A stretch of 30,976 bases of DNA from CAYXZQ01 sp964469935 (GTDB lineage: Archaea; Nanobdellota; Nanobdellia; Woesearchaeales; DSVV01): contig CAYXZQ010000018.1 in the NCBI GenBank assembly GCA_964469935.1, positions 1-30,976 on the forward strand. The letters are read 5' to 3'. The notes beneath the pieces were generated by a model. The model searched no databases. It saw only the letters and a list, made by a program, of their open reading frames with translations, and was not told the origin of the DNA. Of the stretch, positions 22,306 to 30,342 are shown one piece after another. The stretch's first letter is position 1; each line of letters begins with the position of its first letter. The position numbers were made by a program, and so were the translations under genes.

Positions 22306-22318
22306 TTTATATAATATA
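22306..22318 (+). promoter_or_regulatory. TATA box of the serpin gene
   Basis: TTTATATAATATA ends about 18 bases before the ATG at 22336 and is centred about 25 upstream; the message is probably leaderless. The promoter lies inside the inserted segment. Confidence 0.5.
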
Positions 22319-22335
22319 TTGAGCAGATAAATCTC

Positions 22336-23877
22336 ATGCTGAAGGAATTTATTAAGCCCGACAAGAAAAAATATCTCCTGACATTATTCATCATCATCTT
22401 TGCCATCGGCCTGATCTTCTTGATGTTCTTCATAGGGATTCCTATCCCAAAAGGATTTGAAATATTGAAGATAATAGGCCTTCCTCTTCAGTTAACCTCG
22501 TTAATCGGTTTTACATCGATTTTTTTTCTTCCTCTTCTGTTTATTACGATTTTTTGGATATATCTGCTTGCCTGCATCTTATCATATCTGGGGAAGAAGA
22601 TTTTCACGACTGAATGGGATGCAAAAAAAATTATCATATTGTGCGTCATAATCATCTTATGCATTGCCGCATACGGATACTTCAATCTCGGCTGGGGAGA
22701 TATCCTTATCCCGACTGCGGATGACAGCGGCGCGACAATCCAGGGGGTCAATGAAGTAGTAAATGCGAACAATCAGTTTGCCATCGAGCTTTATGGTGTA
22801 ATAAGCAATGAAACAAATGAGAACATCTTTTTCTCTCCATGGAGCATCTCGACCGTTGTAGCCATGGCTTATGAAGGGGCTCGCGGGGAGACAGCCAGGG
22901 AGATTCAAGGTGTCTTCCATTTCCCCGAGGATGAAATGACAAGAAGAGCATCTTATGCTAAGGTGCTGAACATGATAAACAAGGCCAGCGGTAAATACAA
23001 GCTTCATACAGCCAATGCGATATGGCTGCAGGAGGATTATCCTTTCCTGAAAGATTATAAGGATACCATAAGCAGATATTATCTAGGCGAGATCAAGAAC
23101 CTTGATTTTGCCAATGACCCAGGCGGTTCAAGCTCTTATATCAGTAATTGGGTTTCAAGAAACACAGGCAACAAGATAAAAGACATTGTTTTTCCGGGCA
23201 TGTTCACTGAATCCACGCGCGCAGTCCTTACCGATGCCATCTATTTTAAAGGAGAATGGAAACATCCGTTCAATGAGGAAAATACAGAACCAGAAAATTT
23301 CACCATGGAATCAGGCGAAAAGATAATAGTGCCGATGATGAGGCTTACAGATGATGATCTTCGTTTCAATTATGCTGAGTCTGACGGGGTGCAGGTGCTT
23401 GAATTGCCTTATCTGGGAGATAAGATATCAATGCTGGTACTGCTTCCAAGAACTGGGATTGCAAATCATCTGGAATCAATGTTGAGCGCAGAAAAACTCC
23501 AGGAATGGAGAAGCGAGATGAGACCGAGAACAGTCAATCTCCACATGCCTAAATATACATTTGAGACATCTTATTCATTGAATGATTATCTGAAAAGCAT
23601 GGGGATGGGCCTGCCATTCACCTGGCCTGGCGCAGATTTCTCAGGAATGGACGGGACAGAGAATCTTTACATCGATAATATCTTACACAAAGCCTATGTT
23701 GCCGTCGATGAAAAAGGGACTGAGGCAACAGCGACAACATCCCTGTTAGGGGGGATCGGAGCTGCTGTGCCGCATTACATAGATTTTATAGCGGACCACC
23801 CATTCATATTCATAATACAGCAGAGGGAGACCGGAAACATCCTGTTCATGGGAAGAGTTGATGATCCGACCAAGTAG
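22336..23877 (+). CDS. Membrane-anchored serpin (serine/cysteine protease inhibitor)
   Basis: 513 residues. Residues 1-120 hold three or four membrane helices (about 13-33, 48-62, 63-86, 98-116), not a simple signal peptide. From about 138 a full serpin fold follows: NQFAIELYGVIS, NIFFSPWSISTVVAMAYEGA, TANAIWLQ, VLTDAIYFKGEWKHPF, and the C-terminal FIADHPFIFII and GNILFMGRVDDP. The hinge EKGTEATATT (459-468) has the small residues of an inhibitory serpin, and the reactive loop continues SLLGGIGAAVPHY, so P1 is probably Gly or Ile with small P1' residues, pointing to elastase- or subtilisin-like targets (inference). If the fold lies outside, it would protect the cell surface from proteases. 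Confidence 0.93.
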   Translation: MLKEFIKPDKKKYLLTLFIIIFAIGLIFLMFFIGIPIPKGFEILKIIGLPLQLTSLIGFTSIFFLPLLFITIFWIYLLACILSYLGKKIFTTEWDAKKIIILCVIIILCIAAYGYFNLGWGDILIPTADDSGATIQGVNEVVNANNQFAIELYGVISNETNENIFFSPWSISTVVAMAYEGARGETAREIQGVFHFPEDEMTRRASYAKVLNMINKASGKYKLHTANAIWLQEDYPFLKDYKDTISRYYLGEIKNLDFANDPGGSSSYISNWVSRNTGNKIKDIVFPGMFTESTRAVLTDAIYFKGEWKHPFNEENTEPENFTMESGEKIIVPMMRLTDDDLRFNYAESDGVQVLELPYLGDKISMLVLLPRTGIANHLESMLSAEKLQEWRSEMRPRTVNLHMPKYTFETSYSLNDYLKSMGMGLPFTWPGADFSGMDGTENLYIDNILHKAYVAVDEKGTEATATTSLLGGIGAAVPHYIDFIADHPFIFIIQQRETGNILFMGRVDDPTK

Positions 23878-23904
23878 ATTTCCTGCAAAGAAAATATTGA
23901 CCTA

Positions 23905-23917
23905 ATTTCTTCTTTTT
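23905..23917 (+). terminator. T-rich terminator after the serpin gene
   Basis: AATTTCTTCTTTTTT lies about 30 bases after the serpin stop and abuts the right repeat copy. Confidence 0.4.
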
Positions 23918-24004
23918 TCACACCCACCTGTCCAGTGCCTGATCAGATTTTTGCAGCGGTTCTAACAAGTCTTTGGCATTGTTCTTCGGAGAATTGACCC
24001 TAGA
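23918..24004. repeat. 87-bp direct repeat, right copy (3' end of the intact SRAP gene)
   Basis: Matches 22155-22241 with one mismatch. It begins exactly at the SRAP stop codon and covers the last 29 codons of the reading frame, so this copy completes the working gene. Confidence 0.95.
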
Positions 24005-24616
24005 CGATACCGCGTGCTCCTGCATCTCTTCAGTGTCGTAAGGCACCATCAGGGCCTTGAGCCTGTCTATGTCAGTCACCTCGTTGTCGAGCCATGCTTC
24101 CTCGTCTTCCTTCCTGAGTATCACAGGCATCCTGTCATGGAGCTTCTGCATGAGGGCATTGGCCCCTGTGGTGACTATGGAGAACGAGTTTATGGTCTCG
24201 CCATCAGGGCCTGTCCATTCCGAAGATATTCCGGCAAAGGCGAAGAGCTTCCTGTCCTTAAGCGTGATGTAATGCGGGAACCTCCCTGCATCCGTCCTCT
24301 CCCACTCGAAGAACCCGGAGGCAGGGACAAGGCAGCGGTGATTCAGGAAAGCGCCCTTGTACGAGGGCTTCTCTGCGACAGTCTCTGCGCGGGCGTTTAT
24401 CATCTTGTATGAGAGCTCCTTATCCTTTGCCCAGTGAGGGATCAGCCCCCAGCGGAAGAGGTCGAGGATGACCTTCCCCTTTATCTTCACTATCACAGGC
24501 AGGTCCTGGGTGGGCGCTGCATTGTAGTTCGGCGCAAAATCCTCTATGACCTTCTCTGCATTGAAGGCCTTTTCGGCTTCCTCTATGGTGAAGGTTATGG
24601 TGTATCTTCCGCACAT
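23918..24616 (-). CDS. SRAP-domain protein (HMCES/YedK family)
   Basis: 232 residues from the ATG at 24614-24616, chosen because it gives MCGRYT, in which Cys2 becomes the catalytic N-terminus after Met removal; a longer in-frame start at 24676 would hide it. Other family marks are FAPNYNAAPTQ, WGLIPHW, INARAETVAEKPSYK, RCLVPASGFFEW, the catalytic HDRMPV and the closing SSRVNSP. The protein cross-links to abasic sites in single-stranded DNA and shields them. It faces the sigma4/alpha-CTD gene head to head. Its last 29 codons are duplicated at 22155-22241, where they adjoin the HNH-RecA-like-PolB2 block, so SRAP probably once headed that operon. Confidence 0.93.
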   Translation of the reverse strand: MCGRYTITFTIEEAEKAFNAEKVIEDFAPNYNAAPTQDLPVIVKIKGKVILDLFRWGLIPHWAKDKELSYKMINARAETVAEKPSYKGAFLNHRCLVPASGFFEWERTDAGRFPHYITLKDRKLFAFAGISSEWTGPDGETINSFSIVTTGANALMQKLHDRMPVILRKEDEEAWLDNEVTDIDRLKALMVPYDTEEMQEHAVSSRVNSPKNNAKDLLEPLQKSDQALDRWV

Positions 24617-24638
24617 GAGGAGGGGTAATGCGACTGAA

Positions 24639-24690
24639 GATAAAAAATTTTTCATGGTAGGATACCACTGCTTCATAGTAAAATTTAAAT
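24639..24690. promoter_or_regulatory. Divergent promoters between SRAP and the sigma4/alpha-CTD gene
   Basis: Minus-strand AAATTTTTTATC (about 24639-24652) lies about 29 bases before the SRAP ATG; plus-strand AAATTTAAAT (24681-24690) lies about 29 bases before the ATG at 24715. Both messages should be leaderless or nearly so. Confidence 0.45.
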
Positions 24691-24714
24691 GCTGAAGATG
24701 TTTCCTGCTGCATC

Positions 24715-25836
24715 ATGCCGAAATACGAGCCAGGGATGCAGAGAAGGATGGCTGTGGACCTGTACAACATGGGCCTCACGCATAATCAGATCTCTCCTGT
24801 CCTTGGTGTCAGTGCAGAGTGGGTCAAGATAAACAACAAGAAGGCAAGGGAGCAGGGCATCCATGTCTCTCGCAAGGGATATGCCAGAAGGCAGGACGAC
24901 GGCATAAACAGGTATTTCACTGAACTCCATGATGCGACATTGTCAGACGCCTATGGCTGGGAGATAAAGAAGATATTTGAAGAGCAGGTCCTCAGCAGGG
25001 AAGCAAGAAAAGCTGAGAAGGCATTTCCCCTTGACAGGATAATCGAATCAGATCCATACGTGAGCCTGCTCCATGAGATCTATGCGGATACTGATTACAG
25101 GTTCGGATTGTACAGCCAGTTCAGAGAATGGCATAGGGGAGAGTATACTATCAGGAATTTCAGGGCCTTTGCAGAAAAATATGCATTGGGCGAGTTCCAG
25201 AAGAATTACATGCCGCCCGGGCTGGTCGACAAGGAGATGCTTGAAGGCATCATAAGGAAGCTGATACCCAGACATGAGAAGGTCATAAGAGGGAAAATCC
25301 TTGAAAAGGGCACCAGGGACCTGGTGGACGAGCTAAAAGTCACTGACACGAGGATTAACCAGATCAAGACACAGGCATTGATAAAGCTGAGGTATCTCGC
25401 GGATCTTGAAGGAATGTCGAGATTCATGCATCCGCATGAGATGAATGAATATATCGCATCTCTCCGGGGAAGGATAGATTACCTTGAAAGGAGGGTGGGT
25501 GAGCTGCAGGAGACCCTCGAGACCACTGAGAGGGCCATGGAGGGGACACCGATATACCAGAACATGAGGGAATTGTTCATCCTCATGAAGCAGTTCGATA
25601 AGAATGAGCAGCAAAAAGAGCAGAACAAGAAGATGTCAAGGCATGTGACTGAATTTGATTTCGGGACGAGGGTGCAGAATTTCTTCAAAGATGAGGGTAT
25701 CGAGACTATCGGGGACCTGGTGAAGTGCTCAGAAGGTGACATTCTCAGGAAAGAAAATTTCGCCAGGCGAAGCCTTAACAGATGCAAGACTGTCCTTGGA
25801 GAGATAGGCCTTGGCTTCGGCATGAAGTTCGACTGA
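24715..25836 (+). CDS. Chimeric DNA-binding protein: sigma-70 region-4-like HTH plus RNA polymerase alpha-CTD-like domain
   Basis: 373 residues. Residues 8-45 form a first helix-turn-helix (MAVDLYNMGLTHNQISPVLG then VSAEWVK). Residues about 176-228 read like sigma-70 region 4: IPRHEKVIRGKILEKGTRDL, then VDELKVTDTRINQIKTQALI and KLR, matching the bacterial pattern of Thr-Arg-Arg-Gln-Ile-Lys-Ala-Leu-Lys-Leu-Arg. A coiled coil follows (243-277). Residues 312-371 resemble the bacterial RpoA C-terminal domain (FKDEGIETIGDLVKCSEGDI, then LRKENFARRSLNR and LGEIGLGFGM). Archaeal transcription uses neither module, so a DNA-binding regulator is the best guess. It faces SRAP and may control the repair locus. 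Confidence 0.75.
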   Translation: MPKYEPGMQRRMAVDLYNMGLTHNQISPVLGVSAEWVKINNKKAREQGIHVSRKGYARRQDDGINRYFTELHDATLSDAYGWEIKKIFEEQVLSREARKAEKAFPLDRIIESDPYVSLLHEIYADTDYRFGLYSQFREWHRGEYTIRNFRAFAEKYALGEFQKNYMPPGLVDKEMLEGIIRKLIPRHEKVIRGKILEKGTRDLVDELKVTDTRINQIKTQALIKLRYLADLEGMSRFMHPHEMNEYIASLRGRIDYLERRVGELQETLETTERAMEGTPIYQNMRELFILMKQFDKNEQQKEQNKKMSRHVTEFDFGTRVQNFFKDEGIETIGDLVKCSEGDILRKENFARRSLNRCKTVLGEIGLGFGMKFD

Positions 25837-25840
25837 TATC

Positions 25841-26788
25841 CTATGCCTTAACTTCTGAGAGATACGCCCTGAGGTTCCTTGCGCTCCTCACCGGCCTGCC
25901 TGCATGCTTCGGCTGGTCTTTATTGACAATGCCTCCTGCCTTTACAAGATAAGGTAGGTTCTTTCCTCTGTCCCTGCCGGGCTTGTACTCAACCTTCCCG
26001 CAGATGAGGTCGAGCAGCGCGTCGCCTGAATAGAGCAGGTCAGTGTACTGGCCGTCTTCCCTGAAATATATGTCCTCGAACGTGAAGCCTGCAAAAGGCG
26101 CCTCTGCGCCCCTCCTCTTCGCAATGTTCACTATCTGCATCCCGCCTTTGGGCGGGCCGAAGAAGACGTAGTTCCAGAATCCTGTGAGCGCGCAGACCTG
26201 GCCATTGTAAGGCCTGACAAATCTCCTGTCAGGAGCATGGCTTGTCCATGAGCTTATCTTTTCCGAACCGCGGTCGAAATATATGTACTGCTCAGGCATC
26301 TCCGGGTTGATGTCCCTGTCAGGCTTCATGATGAACCTGTCTGTATGGAACCTGCCGTCGAAACGCATCTCTTCTGAAAACAGCTTTGAGACTGATTTTC
26401 GCACCTCGCGGTATTCTTTTGTCCTCTTGCCGAATGCGAACATGACCAGCATGTCTACGAGGCCGTCGCCTTCCGGCGGCCTGACCCTGAGGGATGTGGT
26501 GTAGGTGTCTCTGCATGTCCTCTCAAGCCTGACATCCGCCCTTGACCTGAGCCCCACAATATGATGCGAGCTCATCCTGAGGTCATAAGTTAGAGCAAGG
26601 GACTCGAGACTTTGGGGATCAGCAAGCTCGCGAAGGAATTCCGATGACCTGTCCCTTGCAGAATCCTCGAGCGATTCTGCCTCTGTCATGGTATCCTCAT
26701 CTTCTGCTATGGCATACTGGCGGAGCAGGATGGTGGATAGGGCTAATGACAGTGACTTAAGAATAAAAGACCTCCTGCCCGGGTGCAT
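25841..26788 (-). CDS. Exported protein of unknown function with Tat-like signal
   Basis: 315 residues. The N-terminus HPGRRSFILKSLSLALSTIL has an RRxFxxK twin-arginine-like motif before a short hydrophobic core. The mature part is beta-rich (SHHIVGLRSRADVRLERTCR, YIYFDRGSEKISSWTSH, FAGFTFEDIYFREDGQYTDL), faintly like DUF3108-type lipid-carrier barrels, but I cannot assign it. It ends with a basic tail. Four bases separate its stop from that of the convergent sigma4/alpha-CTD gene. A minus-strand TATA element (ATTTATATATTC, about 26809-26821) gives a leaderless start. Confidence 0.65.
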   Translation of the reverse strand: MHPGRRSFILKSLSLALSTILLRQYAIAEDEDTMTEAESLEDSARDRSSEFLRELADPQSLESLALTYDLRMSSHHIVGLRSRADVRLERTCRDTYTTSLRVRPPEGDGLVDMLVMFAFGKRTKEYREVRKSVSKLFSEEMRFDGRFHTDRFIMKPDRDINPEMPEQYIYFDRGSEKISSWTSHAPDRRFVRPYNGQVCALTGFWNYVFFGPPKGGMQIVNIAKRRGAEAPFAGFTFEDIYFREDGQYTDLLYSGDALLDLICGKVEYKPGRDRGKNLPYLVKAGGIVNKDQPKHAGRPVRSARNLRAYLSEVKA

Positions 26789-26826
26789 ATGACCCTTGCA
26801 GGAAAAAGAATATATAAATATTTTGG

Positions 26827-27999
26827 TCAGTAGCGCCTCTGCCGCCTGAAATTGCCCCTGTGCCTGGGCCTCTCCTGCTTGACTGCCATTATCCTCTCGA
26901 CGTACGGCTTTTTCATTAGCTCGATATTGAAGTCGTATTCCTGCTCGAGCCTCCTGAAATTGTCATGGTCGAAGTCAGATAGCAGGTTGACTGCGATGCC
27001 TTCCTCGCCTGCCCTTGCGGTCCTGCCTATCCTGTGGACATAGTCCTTCGGGTCCTTGGGTATCTCGTAGTTGTAGACGTGCGAGACATTGTCGATGTGA
27101 AGCCCCCTGGAAGCCACGTCAGTGCAGACAAGCACTGTGGCTTTTGCCCCGCTGAACTTGTCCATGGTCCTCGACCTCTTGTTCTGCGTGAGGCCTCCGT
27201 GGATGGCTATCGCGTCTACCCTGTTCCTCTTGAGGTTGCTCACGACGAAATCCACTGTCTTTCTCGTGTTGCAGAAGACCATTGCAAGCCCTGACCTCTC
27301 CTTCTGGAGCAGGTGCAAAAGAAGCGAGAGCTTCATGTTGCCCTGGACATTGTAGTAGACCTGGCGGAGCTTGCTCGGGTCCACCTGGTTCATCACAGAG
27401 ACGAACTCCGCGTCGTGCGTGAACCTTCTCGACAGGTCCCTTATCTCCTGGGAGACTGTCGCTGAGAAGAAAAGGGTCTGGCGGTCCTGCGGGACAGCCG
27501 AGATTATCCTCTCGACATCCTCTATGAATCCCATGTCGAGCATCCTGTCGACCTCGTCGAGCACCAGGATTTTGACATTCTGCAGGTTGACTGTGCCCCT
27601 CTCCATGTGGTCGAGGAGCCTGCCCGGGGTCGCTACGACGACCTCTGCGCTGTGCAGTGCCTCCATCTGTGGGTTTATCGACACCCCGCCGTAGACAGCG
27701 GTTATCCTGAGCCTCTTTGACGAAAGTTTTCTCAATTCGTCCTTTACCTGCTCGCAGAGCTCCCTGGTAGGTGTCAGGACAAGGGACTGGATGCCCGAGC
27801 CCTGGCTCGTGTTCTGTATTATGCCGCAGCCGAAGGCAAGGGTCTTGCCCGAGCCTGTGGCCGACTCTCCTATAACGTCCTTTCCTTTGAGGACGTGCGG
27901 GATTGTGAGCCTCTGTATCTCAGTGGGATTCTGGAATCCCAGTGTCTGAATTGTCCTTAGCAATCCATCATCTAAATTCAAGTCATCAAATGTGTTCAT
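26827..27999 (-). CDS. DEAD-box-family RNA helicase (DEVD variant)
   Basis: 390 residues with all helicase motifs: Q (LGFQNPTEIQ), I (SATGSGKT), Ia (PTRELCEQ), Ib (TPGRLLDH), II DEVD, III SAT, V (TDVASRGLHID) and VI (HRIGRTARAG). Motif II has Val where the name-giving Ala is usual, tolerated in the family. The short C-terminus RHRGNFRRQRRY is a basic RNA-binding tail. Such helicases unwind structured RNA in ribosome assembly and at low temperature. The TATA box (CTATATATGC, 28096-28105 on this strand) implies a 5' leader of about 70 bases, unusual among the leaderless genes here. Confidence 0.93.
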   Translation of the reverse strand: MNTFDDLNLDDGLLRTIQTLGFQNPTEIQRLTIPHVLKGKDVIGESATGSGKTLAFGCGIIQNTSQGSGIQSLVLTPTRELCEQVKDELRKLSSKRLRITAVYGGVSINPQMEALHSAEVVVATPGRLLDHMERGTVNLQNVKILVLDEVDRMLDMGFIEDVERIISAVPQDRQTLFFSATVSQEIRDLSRRFTHDAEFVSVMNQVDPSKLRQVYYNVQGNMKLSLLLHLLQKERSGLAMVFCNTRKTVDFVVSNLKRNRVDAIAIHGGLTQNKRSRTMDKFSGAKATVLVCTDVASRGLHIDNVSHVYNYEIPKDPKDYVHRIGRTARAGEEGIAVNLLSDFDHDNFRRLEQEYDFNIELMKKPYVERIMAVKQERPRHRGNFRRQRRY

Positions 28000-28227
28000 T
28001 CTATTTACCTCATGTACTTAATAAGCACTACTCCAGAAAAAGCGAAATGTCCAAACCGTAATTTGAGCAAGTGCTTTCTCGTCTTTATGCTCTTGCATAT
28101 ATAGGGTTCGGGGTCGGTTTATAAATGTTTCGGTAAAAACCATGCCTGCTGTATTCTGCGGATGGTTTAAGACTTCAAGATTAAATATTATTATTTCTTA
28201 TGCTTATCGCTTCCTGAGGTGATCAGG
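28000..28227. promoter_or_regulatory. Divergent promoter region between the helicase and SOD genes
   Basis: 228 bases without a gene. Minus strand: TATA at 28096-28105 and a leader of about 70 bases for the helicase. Plus strand: TTTATAAATG at 28119-28128 and TTAAATATTA at 28181-28190, the second at the right distance for SOD with a 20-base leader carrying GAGGTGAT (28215-28222). I see no RNA gene or strong hairpin. Confidence 0.5.
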
Positions 28228-28833
<606 letters not shown>

Positions 28834-28837
28834 TCCG

Positions 28838-29155
28838 TCATTTCTTCCTGTAGCCGAATCTTTTGTCATATCTCTTATGGTCAAGGATGTCGACGATGAA
28901 GCATATTATCTCAGTATCGTCTCCCCTGATTGTGTAGAGCAGCCTGTGATAGCTGCTCAGTTCTGCCCTCCACAGGTTCTGGACATTGTAATACCCGGGT
29001 ATCAGTCTCTTAGGGATATTGTCTCCGTAGAAAGGGTCTGACCTTACCAGGTTTATCTTCTTCTCAATCGATTTTTTGAGCTGCTTTTTGTCTTTAAGCC
29101 TGCCATAGGCTGCTTTTGCATCATCTATAATGATAATCCTTACCTTTCTCTTCAT
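28838..29155 (-). CDS. RelE/ParE-superfamily toxin
   Basis: 105 residues with the RelE-type fold: an N-terminal strand (KVRIIIIDDAKAAYGRLKDK), a helical hairpin (LKKSIEKKINLVRSDPFYGD), and the closing strands LWRAELSSYHRLLYTI and IICFIVDILDHKRYDKRFGY. The HKRYDKRFGY end resembles the catalytic C-terminus of Txe/YoeB-type mRNA interferases (H..Y...FG). The start overlaps the preceding antitoxin gene by ATGA, the standard coupling of toxin-antitoxin pairs. Confidence 0.85.
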   Translation of the reverse strand: MKRKVRIIIIDDAKAAYGRLKDKKQLKKSIEKKINLVRSDPFYGDNIPKRLIPGYYNVQNLWRAELSSYHRLLYTIRGDDTEIICFIVDILDHKRYDKRFGYRKK

Positions 29156-29406
29156 AATTCCATGCCTCTCGAGGCAAGCTTCTCAAGCTCTTTTCTTTGT
29201 GCAAAGATCCAGAGGATGCCTTTTGTGCCTATCATCACCTTTCCGCTCATCTGCAGGTAGTCCAGTATCTGCAGGAGGGTCTGGTGCATCACCTTTCTCG
29301 GCAATCTCCTCTTTATCTCTGCAAGGGTCAAAAGCTCTCCAGCTTCCCTGAGAGTATCCTCAACCATCACCACTGTGTTGAGGTTTGGGGAATGTATCTG
29401 TACCAT
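29152..29406 (-). CDS. Winged-helix antitoxin / repressor
   Basis: 84 residues. It starts MVQIHSPNLNTVVMVEDTLR and continues with a helix-turn-helix (LTLAEIKRRLPRKVMHQTLL) and a wing (SGKVMIGTKGILWIFA), then a basic helical tail likely to contact the toxin. It precedes the RelE-type toxin with a 4-base overlap. A perfect palindrome lies directly before its start, so it probably represses its own operon. Confidence 0.8.
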   Translation of the reverse strand: MVQIHSPNLNTVVMVEDTLREAGELLTLAEIKRRLPRKVMHQTLLQILDYLQMSGKVMIGTKGILWIFAQRKELEKLASRGMEL

Positions 29407-29409
29407 TTT

Positions 29410-29451
29410 GATATAAATTTATATCTTATTGATATGCACTTATATATAAAA
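29410..29451 (-). promoter_or_regulatory. Promoter and palindromic operator of the toxin-antitoxin operon
   Basis: 29410-29425 is GATATAAATTTATATC, a perfect 16-bp palindrome 3 bases before the antitoxin ATG (29404-29406). A further half-site TTGATAT follows at 29429-29435 and a minus-strand TATA box TTTATATATAAG at about 29440-29451. The transcription start would fall in or beside the palindrome, so a bound antitoxin should block it. Confidence 0.7.
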
Positions 29452-29676
29452 TTTGTGCTTTTGCCTGAGAGCTTTTCCTGTTGGCCTGGTTGCTTTTTAT
29501 AAATATTGCCGCCTGAAAAACAGGATATTTCCGCCTGGCTTGAGATATATCCGGAGAAGTGAGTTCAGCCGCCCTTGACCATGCCCCAGGGCAGGTAGAA
29601 GCTCCTGATATTCTTGAAAAGCAGGTTTTCTTCAGAGGTGATGACTGCCAGTGGACTGTTCTTTTCAATCAGAACT

Positions 29677-30087
29677 TTATGTCTCGCCGAACATCCTTCC
29701 GACCCTCTCCTGCAGAGACCCCTCATCCGGGAAATCTTCATAGTATATGCTCCAATCACCGTATGCATTAGATTGTACGAATTGCACCTCATCATTGGAG
29801 TACCAGCATGCCACCAGTGCAAGGTCGATTCTCTTTATCTTCCTGCCTTCCATGGTGACCCTCGGGTTCTTCCCGGAATACTCCCTCTCGTCAAGGTCAT
29901 GGCAGATCGAGGTGAGGATATTTTTCATCTTCTTGCTGGGCTTCTTGAACGGGTGGCTGACCACCTCGTAGGCGAGGTAATGGCTCGGACCTTCCTGTAT
30001 GCGGGGCCTTAGAAGTATCTCAATATCGCCTGACAAGTATCTTATCAGGTCATCCTTCTGTTCCACTTTCCAATCGATGGTCTCCAT
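29677..30087 (-). CDS. Hypothetical soluble protein, 136 residues
   Basis: 136 residues of mixed alpha/beta character (DIEILLRPRIQEGPSHYLAY, RKIKRIDLALVACWYSND, EVQFVQSNAYGDWSIYYEDF). There is no signal peptide or membrane helix and no recognised domain. The minus-strand TATA element AATTATAAGT (30111-30120) lies about 28 bases before the ATG, supporting a real leaderless gene. Downstream, 29426-29676 holds no confident gene. Confidence 0.6.
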   Translation of the reverse strand: METIDWKVEQKDDLIRYLSGDIEILLRPRIQEGPSHYLAYEVVSHPFKKPSKKMKNILTSICHDLDEREYSGKNPRVTMEGRKIKRIDLALVACWYSNDEVQFVQSNAYGDWSIYYEDFPDEGSLQERVGRMFGET

Positions 30088-30139
30088 TTTGGCCTGGTGT
30101 ATGGGCTTGCACTTATAATTGTTATCGCTGGGCGGGTAA

Positions 30140-30322
30140 TCAGAAGAGGCTTATGACAACAGCCCACATGCCTGCAAAGATGGTCAGTATGCTTATGTGG
30201 AACCTTATGGAGTCCCCGTGGTGCAGATGCTTCTTGTCTTTGGAGAAGAGCCTCGGATGCGTGCTGTACATTGAGCCGAAAACGACTGCCGCAAGGCCCG
30301 GGATGAAGAGGAGGAGTTGCAT
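30140..30322 (-). CDS. Small two-helix membrane protein
   Basis: 60 residues. Helices lie at about 3-18 and 42-58; the loop between them is rich in His and basic residues (STHPRLFSKDKKHLHHGDSI). No family recognised. The TATA element of the divergent region 30343-30353 is about 26 bases upstream, so it is probably a real leaderless gene. Confidence 0.55.
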   Translation of the reverse strand: MQLLLFIPGLAAVVFGSMYSTHPRLFSKDKKHLHHGDSIRFHISILTIFAGMWAVVISLF

Positions 30323-30342
30323 GGTGAGGGACGTGGGATCAG

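Larger units (their letters stand above)
22242..23917 (+). other. Serpin-carrying inserted segment between the direct repeats
   Basis: 1676 bases enclosed by the 87-bp repeats, holding one complete gene (serpin) with its own TATA box and a T-rich end. It is visibly richer in A and T (runs such as AAAAAAAATT, many ATT, AAA and TAT codons) than the flanking genes. No integrase, transposase or terminal inverted repeat is present, so it is not a self-mobile element; it may be what remains of an integrated element or the product of a duplication. Confidence 0.7.

Noticed and set aside
22242..23917. Insertion sequence or transposon
   Set aside because: No transposase, integrase or terminal inverted repeats in the segment; 87 bases is also far longer than a normal target duplication.
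22138..28125. Shared string GGGTCGGTTTATA at 22138 and 28112
   Set aside because: Only 13 bases around a TATA-like core; most likely chance or common promoter composition.
29565..29676. Minus-strand reading ending LPWGMVKGG after the 136-residue gene
   Set aside because: Looks protein-like over about 36 codons but has no start outside the neighbouring gene; at most a gene remnant.
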